Of a stretch of 39,806 nucleotides of DNA, positions 29,753-37,053 are shown one piece after another. This DNA comes from an uncultured Chloroflexota bacterium (GTDB taxonomy: Bacteria > Chloroflexota > Limnocylindria > Limnocylindrales > Limnocylindraceae): contig CAJARA010000034.1 in NCBI GenBank assembly GCA_903944295.1, forward strand, positions 1-39,806. The letters run 5' to 3'. Each line of letters starts with the position of its first letter. Within the stretch, counting starts at the first letter, position 1. A program made the translations under genes and the position numbers. The notes under the pieces were generated by a model. The model was not told where the DNA came from. It ran no database searches and was given only the letters and a program-made list of their open reading frames with translations.

Positions 29753-31957
29753 ATGGAAATCACTACGGCGCTGCTGCAGAGTTTGATTCTCCCAGCAGGT
29801 ATCGTCGCCATCCTCTTCGCCCTCTGGCTCGCGAAGGACGTCCTCGGACGTGATCGCGGCACAAAGGCGATGCAAGAGGTTGCCGGCACCATCTTTGAAG
29901 GCGCGGTCGCATTCATGCGACGTCAGTACACCACGATCGCCGTGCTCGCGGTGGTCGGCTCGGTGGCAATCGGCGCACTGATCTCGGTCTTCGAGACCCA
30001 GGCGGTTGCAGAGACGGATATCTACGGCGTGGATCTTGGGATCCGCACCGGCGTGAGCTTCCTCTTTGGCGCGATCTGCTCGATGGCCTCCGGGATCATC
30101 GGCATGTACATCAGCGTGAAGGCGAACCTTCGCACCACCGCCGCTGCACGTGGCGGCGTTGTGAAGGCGGTGCAGGTTGCCATGCGCGGCGGAGCCGTCT
30201 CCGGCTTCCTCGTTGTGGCGCTCTCACTGCTCGGCGTCTACAGCGTCTTCGTCGCCTTCGGTGGTTTGACGAATCCAGCTGAGGCACCATTCCTTATTGT
30301 TGGTTACGGCTTCGGCGCCTCGTTCGTGGCGCTCTTCGCTCAGCTCGGTGGTGGTATCTACACCAAGGCCGCCGACGTTGGCTCAGACCTTGTTGGCAAG
30401 GTTGAGAAGGGCATCCCTGAGGATGACCCTCGCAATGCAGGCGTGATCGCCGACCTCGTTGGCGACAACGTGGGCGACTGCGCCGGCCGCGGCGCCGACC
30501 TCTTTGAATCAACCGCCGCCGAGAATATCGGCGCAATGATCCTCGGCGTTGGCGCCTACGGGATCGCTTCAACCGCCGGCTGGGCAAACCCAGAGGCCTG
30601 GATCTTCTTCCCACTCGTCGTGCGCGCCTTCGGGCTCGTCGGCACAATCGTGGCGATGTTCTTCGTGAACGGCCGCGAGGACGAGGATCCAATGAACATG
30701 CTCAACCGCGGCTACTGGGTCACCACGGCCCTTTCAGCCATCGGCATGGCGATTACCTGTGCGGTGATGCTCCAGACCAACGGGACCGACGCCTGGCTCT
30801 ACTTCTTTGGCGCTGGCGTTGTGGGTCTCGCCACCAGCGTGGCGTTCGTCTACATCACCCAGTTCTATACGGCGGGCTCGTACCGCCCAGTTCGTGAGCT
30901 CGCCGAGGCGAGCCGCACGGGCGCCGCAACAAACATCATCTCCGGCACGGCAGTTGGTTTCGAGACAACGCTCGTGACCGCCGTTTCCATCTCCATTGCG
31001 ATCTTCGCGTCGCACTGGTTCGGCGAGCAGGCGGCGATCGCCGCAGGCTTGGTCGGCGAGGATGTCGCGAAGTTCGGCATCTTCGGTACCGCAGTGGCCA
31101 CCATGGGCATGCTCATGACCACGGCGTACATCCTTGCAATGGACACCTTCGGGCCAATCACGGACAACGCCGGCGGGATCGCCGAGTTCAGCCGTGCACC
31201 GAAGTCGGTTCGCCACATCACGGATCGCCTAGACGCAGTCGGCAACACGACGAAGGCCCTCACCAAGGGCTACGCGATCGCTTCGGCATCGCTCGCCGCG
31301 TTCCTCCTCTTCTCGGCATACCGTGACAAGGTCAACCTCATTCTCGAGCGCGCCGGCCGACCACTTATGGACGCGGTGAACATCGCGGACGTGAACGTCT
31401 TCATCGGCGCACTCATCGGCGCAATGCTCGCCTACTTCTTCAGCTCCCTCGCAATTCGCGCGGTAGGGAAGACGGCGCAGGCGATCATCGTTGAAGTGCG
31501 ACGTCAGTTCCGCGAGTCGCCAGGGATCATGACCTACAAGGTTCGCCCTGACTACGCTCGCGTGGTCGACATCACCACCAAGGCTGCACTGCGCGAGATG
31601 ATCGCGCCAGGTGTGGTTGCGGTGGCCACCCCAGTCATCGTTGGACTCCTGCTCGGCTACGAGGCGGTTGGCGGCATGTTGATCGTTGGAACGATCAGCG
31701 GCGTCCTCCTCGCCACGGTGTTGAACAACTCCGGCGGGGCATGGGATAACGCAAAGAAGTACATCGAGTCGGGTGGACTCAAGGATGCCAAGGGGAAGGT
31801 TCTTGGCAAGGGGAGCGACGCGCACGCCGCAGCGGTGGTGGGCGATACCGTTGGCGACCCATTCAAGGACACCGCTGGTCCGTCGCTTCACGTGCTCGTG
31901 AAGCTGCTCGCCACGGTGACCCTGGTGCTCGCACCGCTCTTTATCGGAGCGGCCTGA
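29753..31957 (+). CDS. hppA: K+-independent H+-translocating membrane pyrophosphatase
   Basis: From ATG 29753 (GGAGGAG about 11 nt upstream) the protein has 734 residues and about 16 transmembrane helices. It couples PPi hydrolysis to proton export. The PPi-binding region YTKAADVGSDLVGKVEKG, DDPRNAGVIADLVGDNVGDCAGRGADLFES (split) and the C-terminal DTVGDPFKDTAGPSLHVLVKL are canonical. The motif GNTTKALTKGYAI carries Lys and Thr at the two positions that mark K+-independent enzymes (Ala and Gly mark the K+-dependent class). ATG 29696 was rejected because it adds Arg-rich sequence before the first helix. It is transcribed divergently from lepB; a strong hairpin follows. Confidence 0.96.
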   Translation: MEITTALLQSLILPAGIVAILFALWLAKDVLGRDRGTKAMQEVAGTIFEGAVAFMRRQYTTIAVLAVVGSVAIGALISVFETQAVAETDIYGVDLGIRTGVSFLFGAICSMASGIIGMYISVKANLRTTAAARGGVVKAVQVAMRGGAVSGFLVVALSLLGVYSVFVAFGGLTNPAEAPFLIVGYGFGASFVALFAQLGGGIYTKAADVGSDLVGKVEKGIPEDDPRNAGVIADLVGDNVGDCAGRGADLFESTAAENIGAMILGVGAYGIASTAGWANPEAWIFFPLVVRAFGLVGTIVAMFFVNGREDEDPMNMLNRGYWVTTALSAIGMAITCAVMLQTNGTDAWLYFFGAGVVGLATSVAFVYITQFYTAGSYRPVRELAEASRTGAATNIISGTAVGFETTLVTAVSISIAIFASHWFGEQAAIAAGLVGEDVAKFGIFGTAVATMGMLMTTAYILAMDTFGPITDNAGGIAEFSRAPKSVRHITDRLDAVGNTTKALTKGYAIASASLAAFLLFSAYRDKVNLILERAGRPLMDAVNIADVNVFIGALIGAMLAYFFSSLAIRAVGKTAQAIIVEVRRQFRESPGIMTYKVRPDYARVVDITTKAALREMIAPGVVAVATPVIVGLLLGYEAVGGMLIVGTISGVLLATVLNNSGGAWDNAKKYIESGGLKDAKGKVLGKGSDAHAAAVVGDTVGDPFKDTAGPSLHVLVKLLATVTLVLAPLFIGAA

Positions 31958-32009
31958 GCACGGTCTAGCGTGAGGCGAGAGCAGCTCGCCGCAGAAGTAC
32001 CTGTTGCGA

Positions 32010-32044
32010 TTGGGCGGCACACTCCTCGTGGAGGTGCCGCCCAA
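32010..32044 (+). terminator. Long hairpin after hppA
   Basis: TTGGGCGGCAC (32010-32020) pairs with 32034-32044, with an inner CTCC-TCGT-GGAG stem after a single bulged A. This gives about 15 bp in total. It lies 52 nt after the hppA stop; no U-tract follows. It is the probable hppA terminator or 3' end stabiliser. Confidence 0.7.
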
Positions 32045-32047
32045 CGC

Positions 32048-32053
32048 TATGGT
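32048..32053 (+). promoter_or_regulatory. Candidate -10 (TATGGT) of uppP
   Basis: GCTATGGT lies directly after the hppA hairpin, 34 nt before the uppP start. The leader contains GAGAGGGGG as ribosome-binding site. Tentative. Confidence 0.35.
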
Positions 32054-32087
32054 TCAGCAGTAGTGGACGAGAGAGAGGGGGTGCGGG

Positions 32088-32948
32088 ATGCCTGATGCGA
32101 GCGGACTCAACGATCTGCTGCTGGCACTCGCCCTCGGCGTTGTACAGGGGCTCACCGAATTCTTCCCGATCTCCTCATCCGCGCACCTCTACGCGATCCC
32201 GTATCTCTTCTCCATCAGCGATCCACTCCTCGCCTCACGCGCCTTCGGCGCCGTACTGCACCTCGGCACGCTCGCCGCAGTCCTCGTTGCACTCCGGAGC
32301 GATGTGACGCGCCTGCTCAGCTGTGTGTTCGTGCCGATCCTCTCGCTCGGTCGCCGTCGTGGCGATTCCGCTGATGAGCGGCTCATCATTGCAATCCTGG
32401 TCGGTACGATCCCCGCTGTCATCTTTGGACTCTTCGCTGGAGAGTTTCTTGACACGAGCGTTCGTACCCCACTCGTTGTTGCGGTAGCCGTCCTCGCTGG
32501 TGCGGCACTGCTCTGGGTTGCCGATCGCGCGCAGTCGCTGCAGCGTCCGCTCACTGGCATCGCAGCGCTCGACGGCGTTGTCATCGGCCTTACGCAGGCG
32601 CTCGCACTCATCCCTGGAATCAGCCGCTCTGGTGCAACGATCAGTGCCGGGCTCCTGCTCGGCTTTAGCCGCGATGCTGCGGCGCGGATCAGCTTCTTGA
32701 TGGGGATCCCCGCCATTGCTGGCGCCGGCGCTCTTGAACTCCGATCACTACTTCAGGAGGGTGGTGACATCCAGCAGACGGCCCCACTCCTTCTCGTTGG
32801 ACTTCTCGCATCATTCTTCAGCGGCCTCGTTGCGATTCGTCTCCTCATCCGTCTGCTGAGTGGTGGAAAGCTCTGGAGCTTTGCGCTCTATCGCGTGGGG
32901 TTTGCGCTGCTACTTGTTGCCGTTGCACTGCTGCGCGGCGAGATCTAG
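32088..32948 (+). CDS. uppP: Undecaprenyl-diphosphatase
   Basis: The 286-residue membrane enzyme recycles the C55 lipid carrier for cell-wall synthesis. Both active-site motifs are intact: VVQGLTEFFPISSSAHL near residue 19-35 (Glu, Ser cluster, His) and PGISRSGATISAGLLLGFSR (about 180-199). About eight hydrophobic helices are visible. The start is supported by GAGAGGGGG. It is followed 31 nt later by argR. Length and motif spacing are normal. Confidence 0.96.
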   Translation: MPDASGLNDLLLALALGVVQGLTEFFPISSSAHLYAIPYLFSISDPLLASRAFGAVLHLGTLAAVLVALRSDVTRLLSCVFVPILSLGRRRGDSADERLIIAILVGTIPAVIFGLFAGEFLDTSVRTPLVVAVAVLAGAALLWVADRAQSLQRPLTGIAALDGVVIGLTQALALIPGISRSGATISAGLLLGFSRDAAARISFLMGIPAIAGAGALELRSLLQEGGDIQQTAPLLLVGLLASFFSGLVAIRLLIRLLSGGKLWSFALYRVGFALLLVAVALLRGEI

Positions 32949-32979
32949 CGCGGCGCATGGCGGGGGGAGACGGACGACG

Positions 32980-33468
32980 ATGGATTTAGGGAAGGATCTG
33001 CGACACCGCGCACTGCGCGACCTTGTGGCGCGCCGCGCCATTCGGACGCAGCGCGAGTTGGTCTCTGCCCTTAAGTCGCAAGGGATCCCTGCAACGCAGG
33101 CAACGGTGAGCCGCGACATCACTGAGCTCGGCCTCACCAAGGTAGACCGGAGCGGTTCACCCGCCTACGCGCTCCCTGCTGGCGGGAGTGTGGAGCAGGT
33201 CGCAGAGGCGCGGCTCTCCGCGCTTCTCGGCGATGCGCCGCTAGAGATCTCAACTGCAGGGGCGATCCTTGTGCTGAAGACGCTCCCAGGGAGCGCACAC
33301 GCGATCGCCGCATCACTCGATCGCCTCCGCCTCCCTGAGGTGGTGGGGACGGTGGCAGGGGATGACACCCTCTTCGTGGCGGTGAACGATCAGGCGGCCC
33401 TGCGCGCGCTTCGTGCGCGATTCCGCACCCTCGCCGCCCAGAAGGGGCACGGCGCAGGCGAGCGCTAG
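32980..33468 (+). CDS. argR: Arginine repressor ArgR
   Basis: The 162-residue regulator starts at ATG 32980 with a purine-rich GGGGGAG upstream. The N-terminal winged helix has IRTQRELVSALKSQGI and the recognition helix ATQATVSRDITELGL. The C-terminal hexamerisation/arginine-binding domain ends with VVGTVAGDDTLFVAV, where Asp residues contact arginine. It would repress arginine biosynthesis or activate catabolism when arginine is high; no arg genes are in the window. The ORF extension up to 32860 lies in uppP and is not real. Its TAG stop is part of the lysK -10 box. Confidence 0.95.
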   Translation: MDLGKDLRHRALRDLVARRAIRTQRELVSALKSQGIPATQATVSRDITELGLTKVDRSGSPAYALPAGGSVEQVAEARLSALLGDAPLEISTAGAILVLKTLPGSAHAIAASLDRLRLPEVVGTVAGDDTLFVAVNDQAALRALRARFRTLAAQKGHGAGER

Positions 33469-33477
33469 GATTCGCTC
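33462..33477 (+). promoter_or_regulatory. Leaderless promoter GCGCTAGGAT-N6 of lysK
   Basis: TAGGAT (33466-33471), whose first three bases are the argR stop, is followed by exactly 6 nt and the lysK ATG. The 10-mer is identical to that before the 18891 gene. Confidence 0.72.
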
Positions 33478-35076
33478 ATGTATTGGGCAGATGAACTCGC
33501 CGAACGCGTCTCCGGACCTCAAGTGGTCAACGACTCTAAGACGCCGTCTGGCACCGTCCATGTGGGGAGCCTTCGCGGCCCCGTTGTCCATGACGTGATC
33601 GCACGCGCCCTGCGCGCACGGGGTGTCCCGGTGGAGTTCCGTTACGGCGTGGAAGACATGGACGCAATGGATGCGCAGGCGCTCCTCACCCCTGACGCCG
33701 TAGAGAAGTACATGGGGGTGCCACTCTCCCGCGTCCCTGCGCCAGAGGGTTCAACGGCGAAGAACTACGCGCGTCACTTTGTTGAGACGCTCTTCTTCCC
33801 CACCTTCGCGCGTCTCGGCATTCGTCCAGAGTTCTACTGGCTCTCCGAGATCTATCCAACAGGGAAGATGGATCCGTTCATGCGCACGGCACTCGATAAG
33901 GCGCAGATTATTCGCGATCTCTACATCCGTGTCAGCAACGTGGAGCGTCCAGCTGGCTGGCTCCCCGTCCAGGTGATCTGCGAAGCGTGTGGTCGCCTTG
34001 GGACAACACTCGCCGACGACTGGGATGGAAGCACGGTGCACTACCGCTGCCTCCCCGATTACGTGAAGTGGGCAACAGGCTGTGGTCATGAGGGGCGCGT
34101 TGCGCCATTCGGTGGCGCCGCGAAGATGCCGTTCAATGTGGAGTGGGCGGCGAAGTGGTCACTGATGGGGATCACGATTGAAGGGTGTGGCAAAGACCTC
34201 TCTACGAAGGGTGGCTCACGAGATCGCAGCGAGGCGGTCTCGCGCGAGGTCTTTGATCGCGAGCCGCCGATCAACGTGATGTACGAGTTCCTCAATGTGG
34301 GTGGAAAGAAGATGTCCACCTCCAAGGGGCACGGCGCTGCGGCACATGCGGTCGCGGAGTCGATCCCGCCGAGCGCGCTGCGCTTCCTCTTCCTGCGACC
34401 ACGCCCGAACCAGGCGATCGACTTTGACCCCTCAGGCACGGACGCGATTCCGCGGCTGATGGACGAGTACGACCGCATCAGCGCTGCGACGGCGGGGAAG
34501 ACGGTACGTGGTGAACTTCCAACTGATCACGATCGGATGCACTTCTATAGCCAGGTGGCGGATGTTGATGCGGCAGGGGCTGCAACGGCTGCGGCGGCCT
34601 GGCGTCCAGCCTTCGGTCAGCTCTCGCTACTCCTGCAGCTCCCGGGCGTTGATGCACCGGCTCGCGCCGCGGAGGAGAAGGGGAGCCCGCTGACCGCCGA
34701 TGAGCAGCAGGAGCTAGATGAGCGCATTGATGCGGCGAAGCACTGGCTCGCCGACTACGCGCCAGATGAGGCACGCATTGCGGTGCGCGACGAACTTCCA
34801 GAAGGCGTGGTGCGCGAACTCTCCGCAGAGGAGCGCGCCTGGCTGCTCGCCCTCGCCACGGCGGCAGATGCGGCGAAGCCAACGGGTGGCGAGGCGTGGC
34901 AGAGCCTCATCTTCAGCGCCGCCAAGGAGGGGGGCCTCCAGCCCGTGCGCGCCTTCGCTTCGCTCTACGCCGCCTTCCTCGGACGCACCAACGGCCCGCG
35001 CGCCGGTTGGCTCCTCGCCGCGCTCGATCCCGCACTTGTGGCGACGCGGCTGCGCGCCGCCGCTGCGATTGAGTAG
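33478..35076 (+). CDS. lysK: Class I lysyl-tRNA synthetase
   Basis: The 532-residue enzyme belongs to the class I (archaeal-type) LysRS, unrelated to the class II LysS of most bacteria. The HIGH-like motif is SGTVHVGSLRG (about 22-32), VEFRYGVEDMDAMD follows, and the KMSKS-like motif is GGKKMSTSKGHG (about residues 277-288). A Cys pair (ICEACG...) and TGCGHEG occur in the connective region. The C-terminal anticodon-binding helices end near residue 530. This class occurs in archaea, spirochaetes, alphaproteobacteria and scattered other bacteria. No class II lysS is in the window. Its TAG stop forms part of the serS leader promoter. Confidence 0.95.
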   Translation: MYWADELAERVSGPQVVNDSKTPSGTVHVGSLRGPVVHDVIARALRARGVPVEFRYGVEDMDAMDAQALLTPDAVEKYMGVPLSRVPAPEGSTAKNYARHFVETLFFPTFARLGIRPEFYWLSEIYPTGKMDPFMRTALDKAQIIRDLYIRVSNVERPAGWLPVQVICEACGRLGTTLADDWDGSTVHYRCLPDYVKWATGCGHEGRVAPFGGAAKMPFNVEWAAKWSLMGITIEGCGKDLSTKGGSRDRSEAVSREVFDREPPINVMYEFLNVGGKKMSTSKGHGAAAHAVAESIPPSALRFLFLRPRPNQAIDFDPSGTDAIPRLMDEYDRISAATAGKTVRGELPTDHDRMHFYSQVADVDAAGAATAAAAWRPAFGQLSLLLQLPGVDAPARAAEEKGSPLTADEQQELDERIDAAKHWLADYAPDEARIAVRDELPEGVVRELSAEERAWLLALATAADAAKPTGGEAWQSLIFSAAKEGGLQPVRAFASLYAAFLGRTNGPRAGWLLAALDPALVATRLRAAAAIE

Positions 35077-35079
35077 AGT
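35074..35079 (+). promoter_or_regulatory. Leaderless promoter -10 (TAGAGT) before the serS leader ORF
   Basis: TAGAGT starts with the lysK stop codon and lies exactly 6 nt upstream of ATG 35086, which opens a six-codon ORF that ends across the serS start. Confidence 0.55.
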
Positions 35080-35085
35080 TCGCGC

Positions 35086-35106
35086 ATGAGTGGAGTAGCG
35101 GGATGA
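35086..35106 (+). CDS. Six-codon leader ORF overlapping the serS start
   Basis: ATG AGT GGA GTA GCG GGA TGA encodes MSGVAG. It would be translated from a leaderless transcript, and its TGA overlaps the serS ATG (ATGA). The GGAG within it could also serve as the serS Shine-Dalgarno 7 nt upstream, so the mini-ORF could instead be incidental. Confidence 0.35.
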   Translation: MSGVAG

Positions 35107-36437
35107 GCGTCGGAACACAGCGGCTCCGAGACGACGCCGACCGCCTGCGTGCAGGCGCAATCGCCAAACGCGAAGACCCCGCCGTTGTTGACGCCGCTCT
35201 CGCCGCCGACACGAGCCGTCGAGAGCTCTCGGTCAAGGTTGACGCGCTCCGCGCCGAGCGGAAGAACATCTCTGCCGAAGTTGGTGCACTCCTCGCCGCT
35301 GGCACCGCGAAGGACGACGCGAAGGTGGTTACTGGGAAGGCCGCTTCACAGAAGATCGCCGATCAGCTGACGCAGCTGGAAGAGCAGCTCGCAACCGCAG
35401 AGGCGGCGCTTGAAGATGCACTGCTCCGCATTCCGAATCCGCCCGACGAAGACATTCCAGTTGGTGGTGCGGAAGCGAATCGCAGCATTCGGACCTGGGC
35501 GCCGAAGGGGCATTCGGGGATCCCCGCGGACGGGAGCGCACCAGCAACGGCGCCGGCACCAGAGCACGACGCGGTGGCGGAGCGCCTCGGCATCTTTGAC
35601 TTAGAACGCGGTGCAAAGGTGGCAGGGGCCGCCTTCCCTGCCTATCGCGCGGACGGCGCGGCACTCATTCGCGCGCTGATCAATCTCTTCCTTGACACGC
35701 ATGTGCGCGAGAACGGTTTCACTGAGATCTGGCCGCCGATCCTTGTCAATGAGGCCTCTGCGCGCGGCACAGGGCAGATCCCCGACAAGGAAGATCAGAT
35801 GTACGTCGTTGGTCGTGACGGCTTCTATCTTGCCCCGACGGCTGAGGTCCCTGTGACGAACCTGCACCGTGACGAGATCTTGGATGGCGCGCAGCTGCCG
35901 ATCCGCTACGCGGCGTACACCCCCTGCTTCCGTCGCGAAGCGGGAGCTGCCGGTCGCGAGACGCGCGGCATCCTGCGTCTGCACCAGTTCGACAAGGTTG
36001 AGATGGTCAGCTTTGAGCGACCAGAGGAGTCGCGCGCTGCACTCGAGTGGCTCACCGAGCGCGCCGAGATTCTGCTGCAGCGACTCGAGCTCCCGTACCG
36101 CGTCCTGCTGATGGCGACGGGGGACATGGGCTTCGTCCAGATGCGCAAGTACGACCTTGAGGTCTGGGCGGCGGGATCGAAGCGCTGGCTCGAAGTTTCA
36201 TCCTGCTCCAACTTTGGCGATTACCAGGCGCGACGCATGGCGATCCGTCATCGCAGTGAGGCGGGGGCGAAGCCAGAGCTCGTTCACACGCTGAACGGTT
36301 CCGGCCTTGCGATCCCGCGCGTCTTGGCGGCGCTGCTGGAGAACGGCGCGCAGCCAGACGGGAGCGTCAAGCTCCCCGCCGTGCTGCATCCGTACCTCGG
36401 CGGCCGCACGCACCTCGCCCCACCCCCAGCGCGTTGA
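35103..36437 (+). CDS. serS: Seryl-tRNA synthetase
   Basis: The 444-residue class II synthetase has an N-terminal coiled-coil tRNA-binding arm (about residues 30-105), a linker, and the catalytic core. Motif 2 is CFRREAGAAGRETRGILRLHQFDKVEM (split), and motif 3 is LNGSGLAIPRVLAALLENG; TAEVPVTNLHRDEIL is the serine-binding TxE loop. Length and ends are normal. A cognate tRNA-Ser lies about 0.5 kb downstream on the same strand. ATG 35103 has GGAG 7 nt upstream. Confidence 0.97.
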   Translation: MSVGTQRLRDDADRLRAGAIAKREDPAVVDAALAADTSRRELSVKVDALRAERKNISAEVGALLAAGTAKDDAKVVTGKAASQKIADQLTQLEEQLATAEAALEDALLRIPNPPDEDIPVGGAEANRSIRTWAPKGHSGIPADGSAPATAPAPEHDAVAERLGIFDLERGAKVAGAAFPAYRADGAALIRALINLFLDTHVRENGFTEIWPPILVNEASARGTGQIPDKEDQMYVVGRDGFYLAPTAEVPVTNLHRDEILDGAQLPIRYAAYTPCFRREAGAAGRETRGILRLHQFDKVEMVSFERPEESRAALEWLTERAEILLQRLELPYRVLLMATGDMGFVQMRKYDLEVWAAGSKRWLEVSSCSNFGDYQARRMAIRHRSEAGAKPELVHTLNGSGLAIPRVLAALLENGAQPDGSVKLPAVLHPYLGGRTHLAPPPAR

Positions 36438-36452
36438 GATGAGCCACTCGGT

Positions 36453-36923
36453 ATGAGCCACCCAGCCAACATCACCACGAAGGCTGCGCTCATTGCGCAC
36501 ATCGATATCGTGCGGCGCGCGCTCGATGATGCGATCTCGATGACGCGCGCAGACGCCTGGAACGAGCGCGCCGACGGCAGCTCCACACGGACGGTGCTGC
36601 TCGCCCACATTGAGTGGTGGGAGCGTCGTGGCAGCTACGAGATCGGTGTGATGAAGAGTGGCGGGACGCCGCACCGCACCGCGGAGTCACTTGATCAACT
36701 CAACGCCCGTATTGACCGCGAGAGTGCCAAGCGTGAGGCGGCAGAGGTGATCTCCTCTGAGGCTGGCGCCTGGTGGGAGCTCCGCACCCTGGTTCTCTCG
36801 CTGAGCGAGGCGGAGCTCTTTGATGAGCGCGCCTTCCCCGCCCTTGAGGGCGAGTCCCTGCAGCAGCTGGTCCAGCAGGAGAGCAGCGCGCACTGGGCCG
36901 ACCACATCAAGCACTTCGGCTGA
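36453..36923 (+). CDS. DinB-like/ClbS-DfsB-like four-helix protein
   Basis: The 156-residue protein resembles DinB superfamily proteins of the ClbS/DfsB type: an N-terminal KAALIAHIDIVRRALDDAI helix, the RTVLLAHIEWWERRG helix that in this group supplies conserved His/Trp residues, and a late His-containing helix (SSAHWADHIKHFG). ClbS-like proteins include a colibactin-resistance hydrolase; many others are thiol or metal-dependent enzymes of unknown use. Its start is within a near-duplicated stretch (ATGAGCCAC at 36439 and 36453), 15 nt after serS, so coupling to serS is likely. Confidence 0.72.
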   Translation: MSHPANITTKAALIAHIDIVRRALDDAISMTRADAWNERADGSSTRTVLLAHIEWWERRGSYEIGVMKSGGTPHRTAESLDQLNARIDRESAKREAAEVISSEAGAWWELRTLVLSLSEAELFDERAFPALEGESLQQLVQQESSAHWADHIKHFG

Positions 36924-36942
36924 GCGGCAGCCCCGCATCCGA

Positions 36943-36948
36943 TACACT
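36943..36948 (+). promoter_or_regulatory. Promoter -10 (TACACT) of tRNA-Ser
   Basis: TACACT lies 7 nt before the mature tRNA 5' end, so the predicted transcription start is at or one base before G1. A weak -35 (CTGAGC) is 17 nt upstream. Confidence 0.55.
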
Positions 36949-36955
36949 GCGCGGC

Positions 36956-37047
36956 GGAGGGGTGCCGGAGTGGTTGAACGGAGCTGTCTTGAAAACAGCC
37001 CAGGCTGGTAACGGTCTGCGGGGGTTCGAATCCCTCCCCCTCCGCCA
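36956..37047 (+). tRNA. tRNA-Ser (anticodon UGA)
   Basis: Acceptor GGAGGGG (36956-36962) pairs with CCCCTCC (37037-37043), discriminator G, and CCA is encoded. The anticodon stem GCTGT/ACAGC encloses CTTGAAA with anticodon TGA, and a long variable arm typical of serine tRNAs precedes the T-arm GGTTCGAATCC. It lies between the ClbS-like gene and a small four-Cys protein gene that starts 6 nt after the CCA. Confidence 0.95.
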
Positions 37048-37053
37048 CACCGT

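Noticed and set aside
29537..29875. Extended N-terminus of signal peptidase
   Set aside because: The extra 113 residues overlap the divergent hppA leader and start, have no signal-peptidase similarity and ignore the TATACT-N6-ATG signal.
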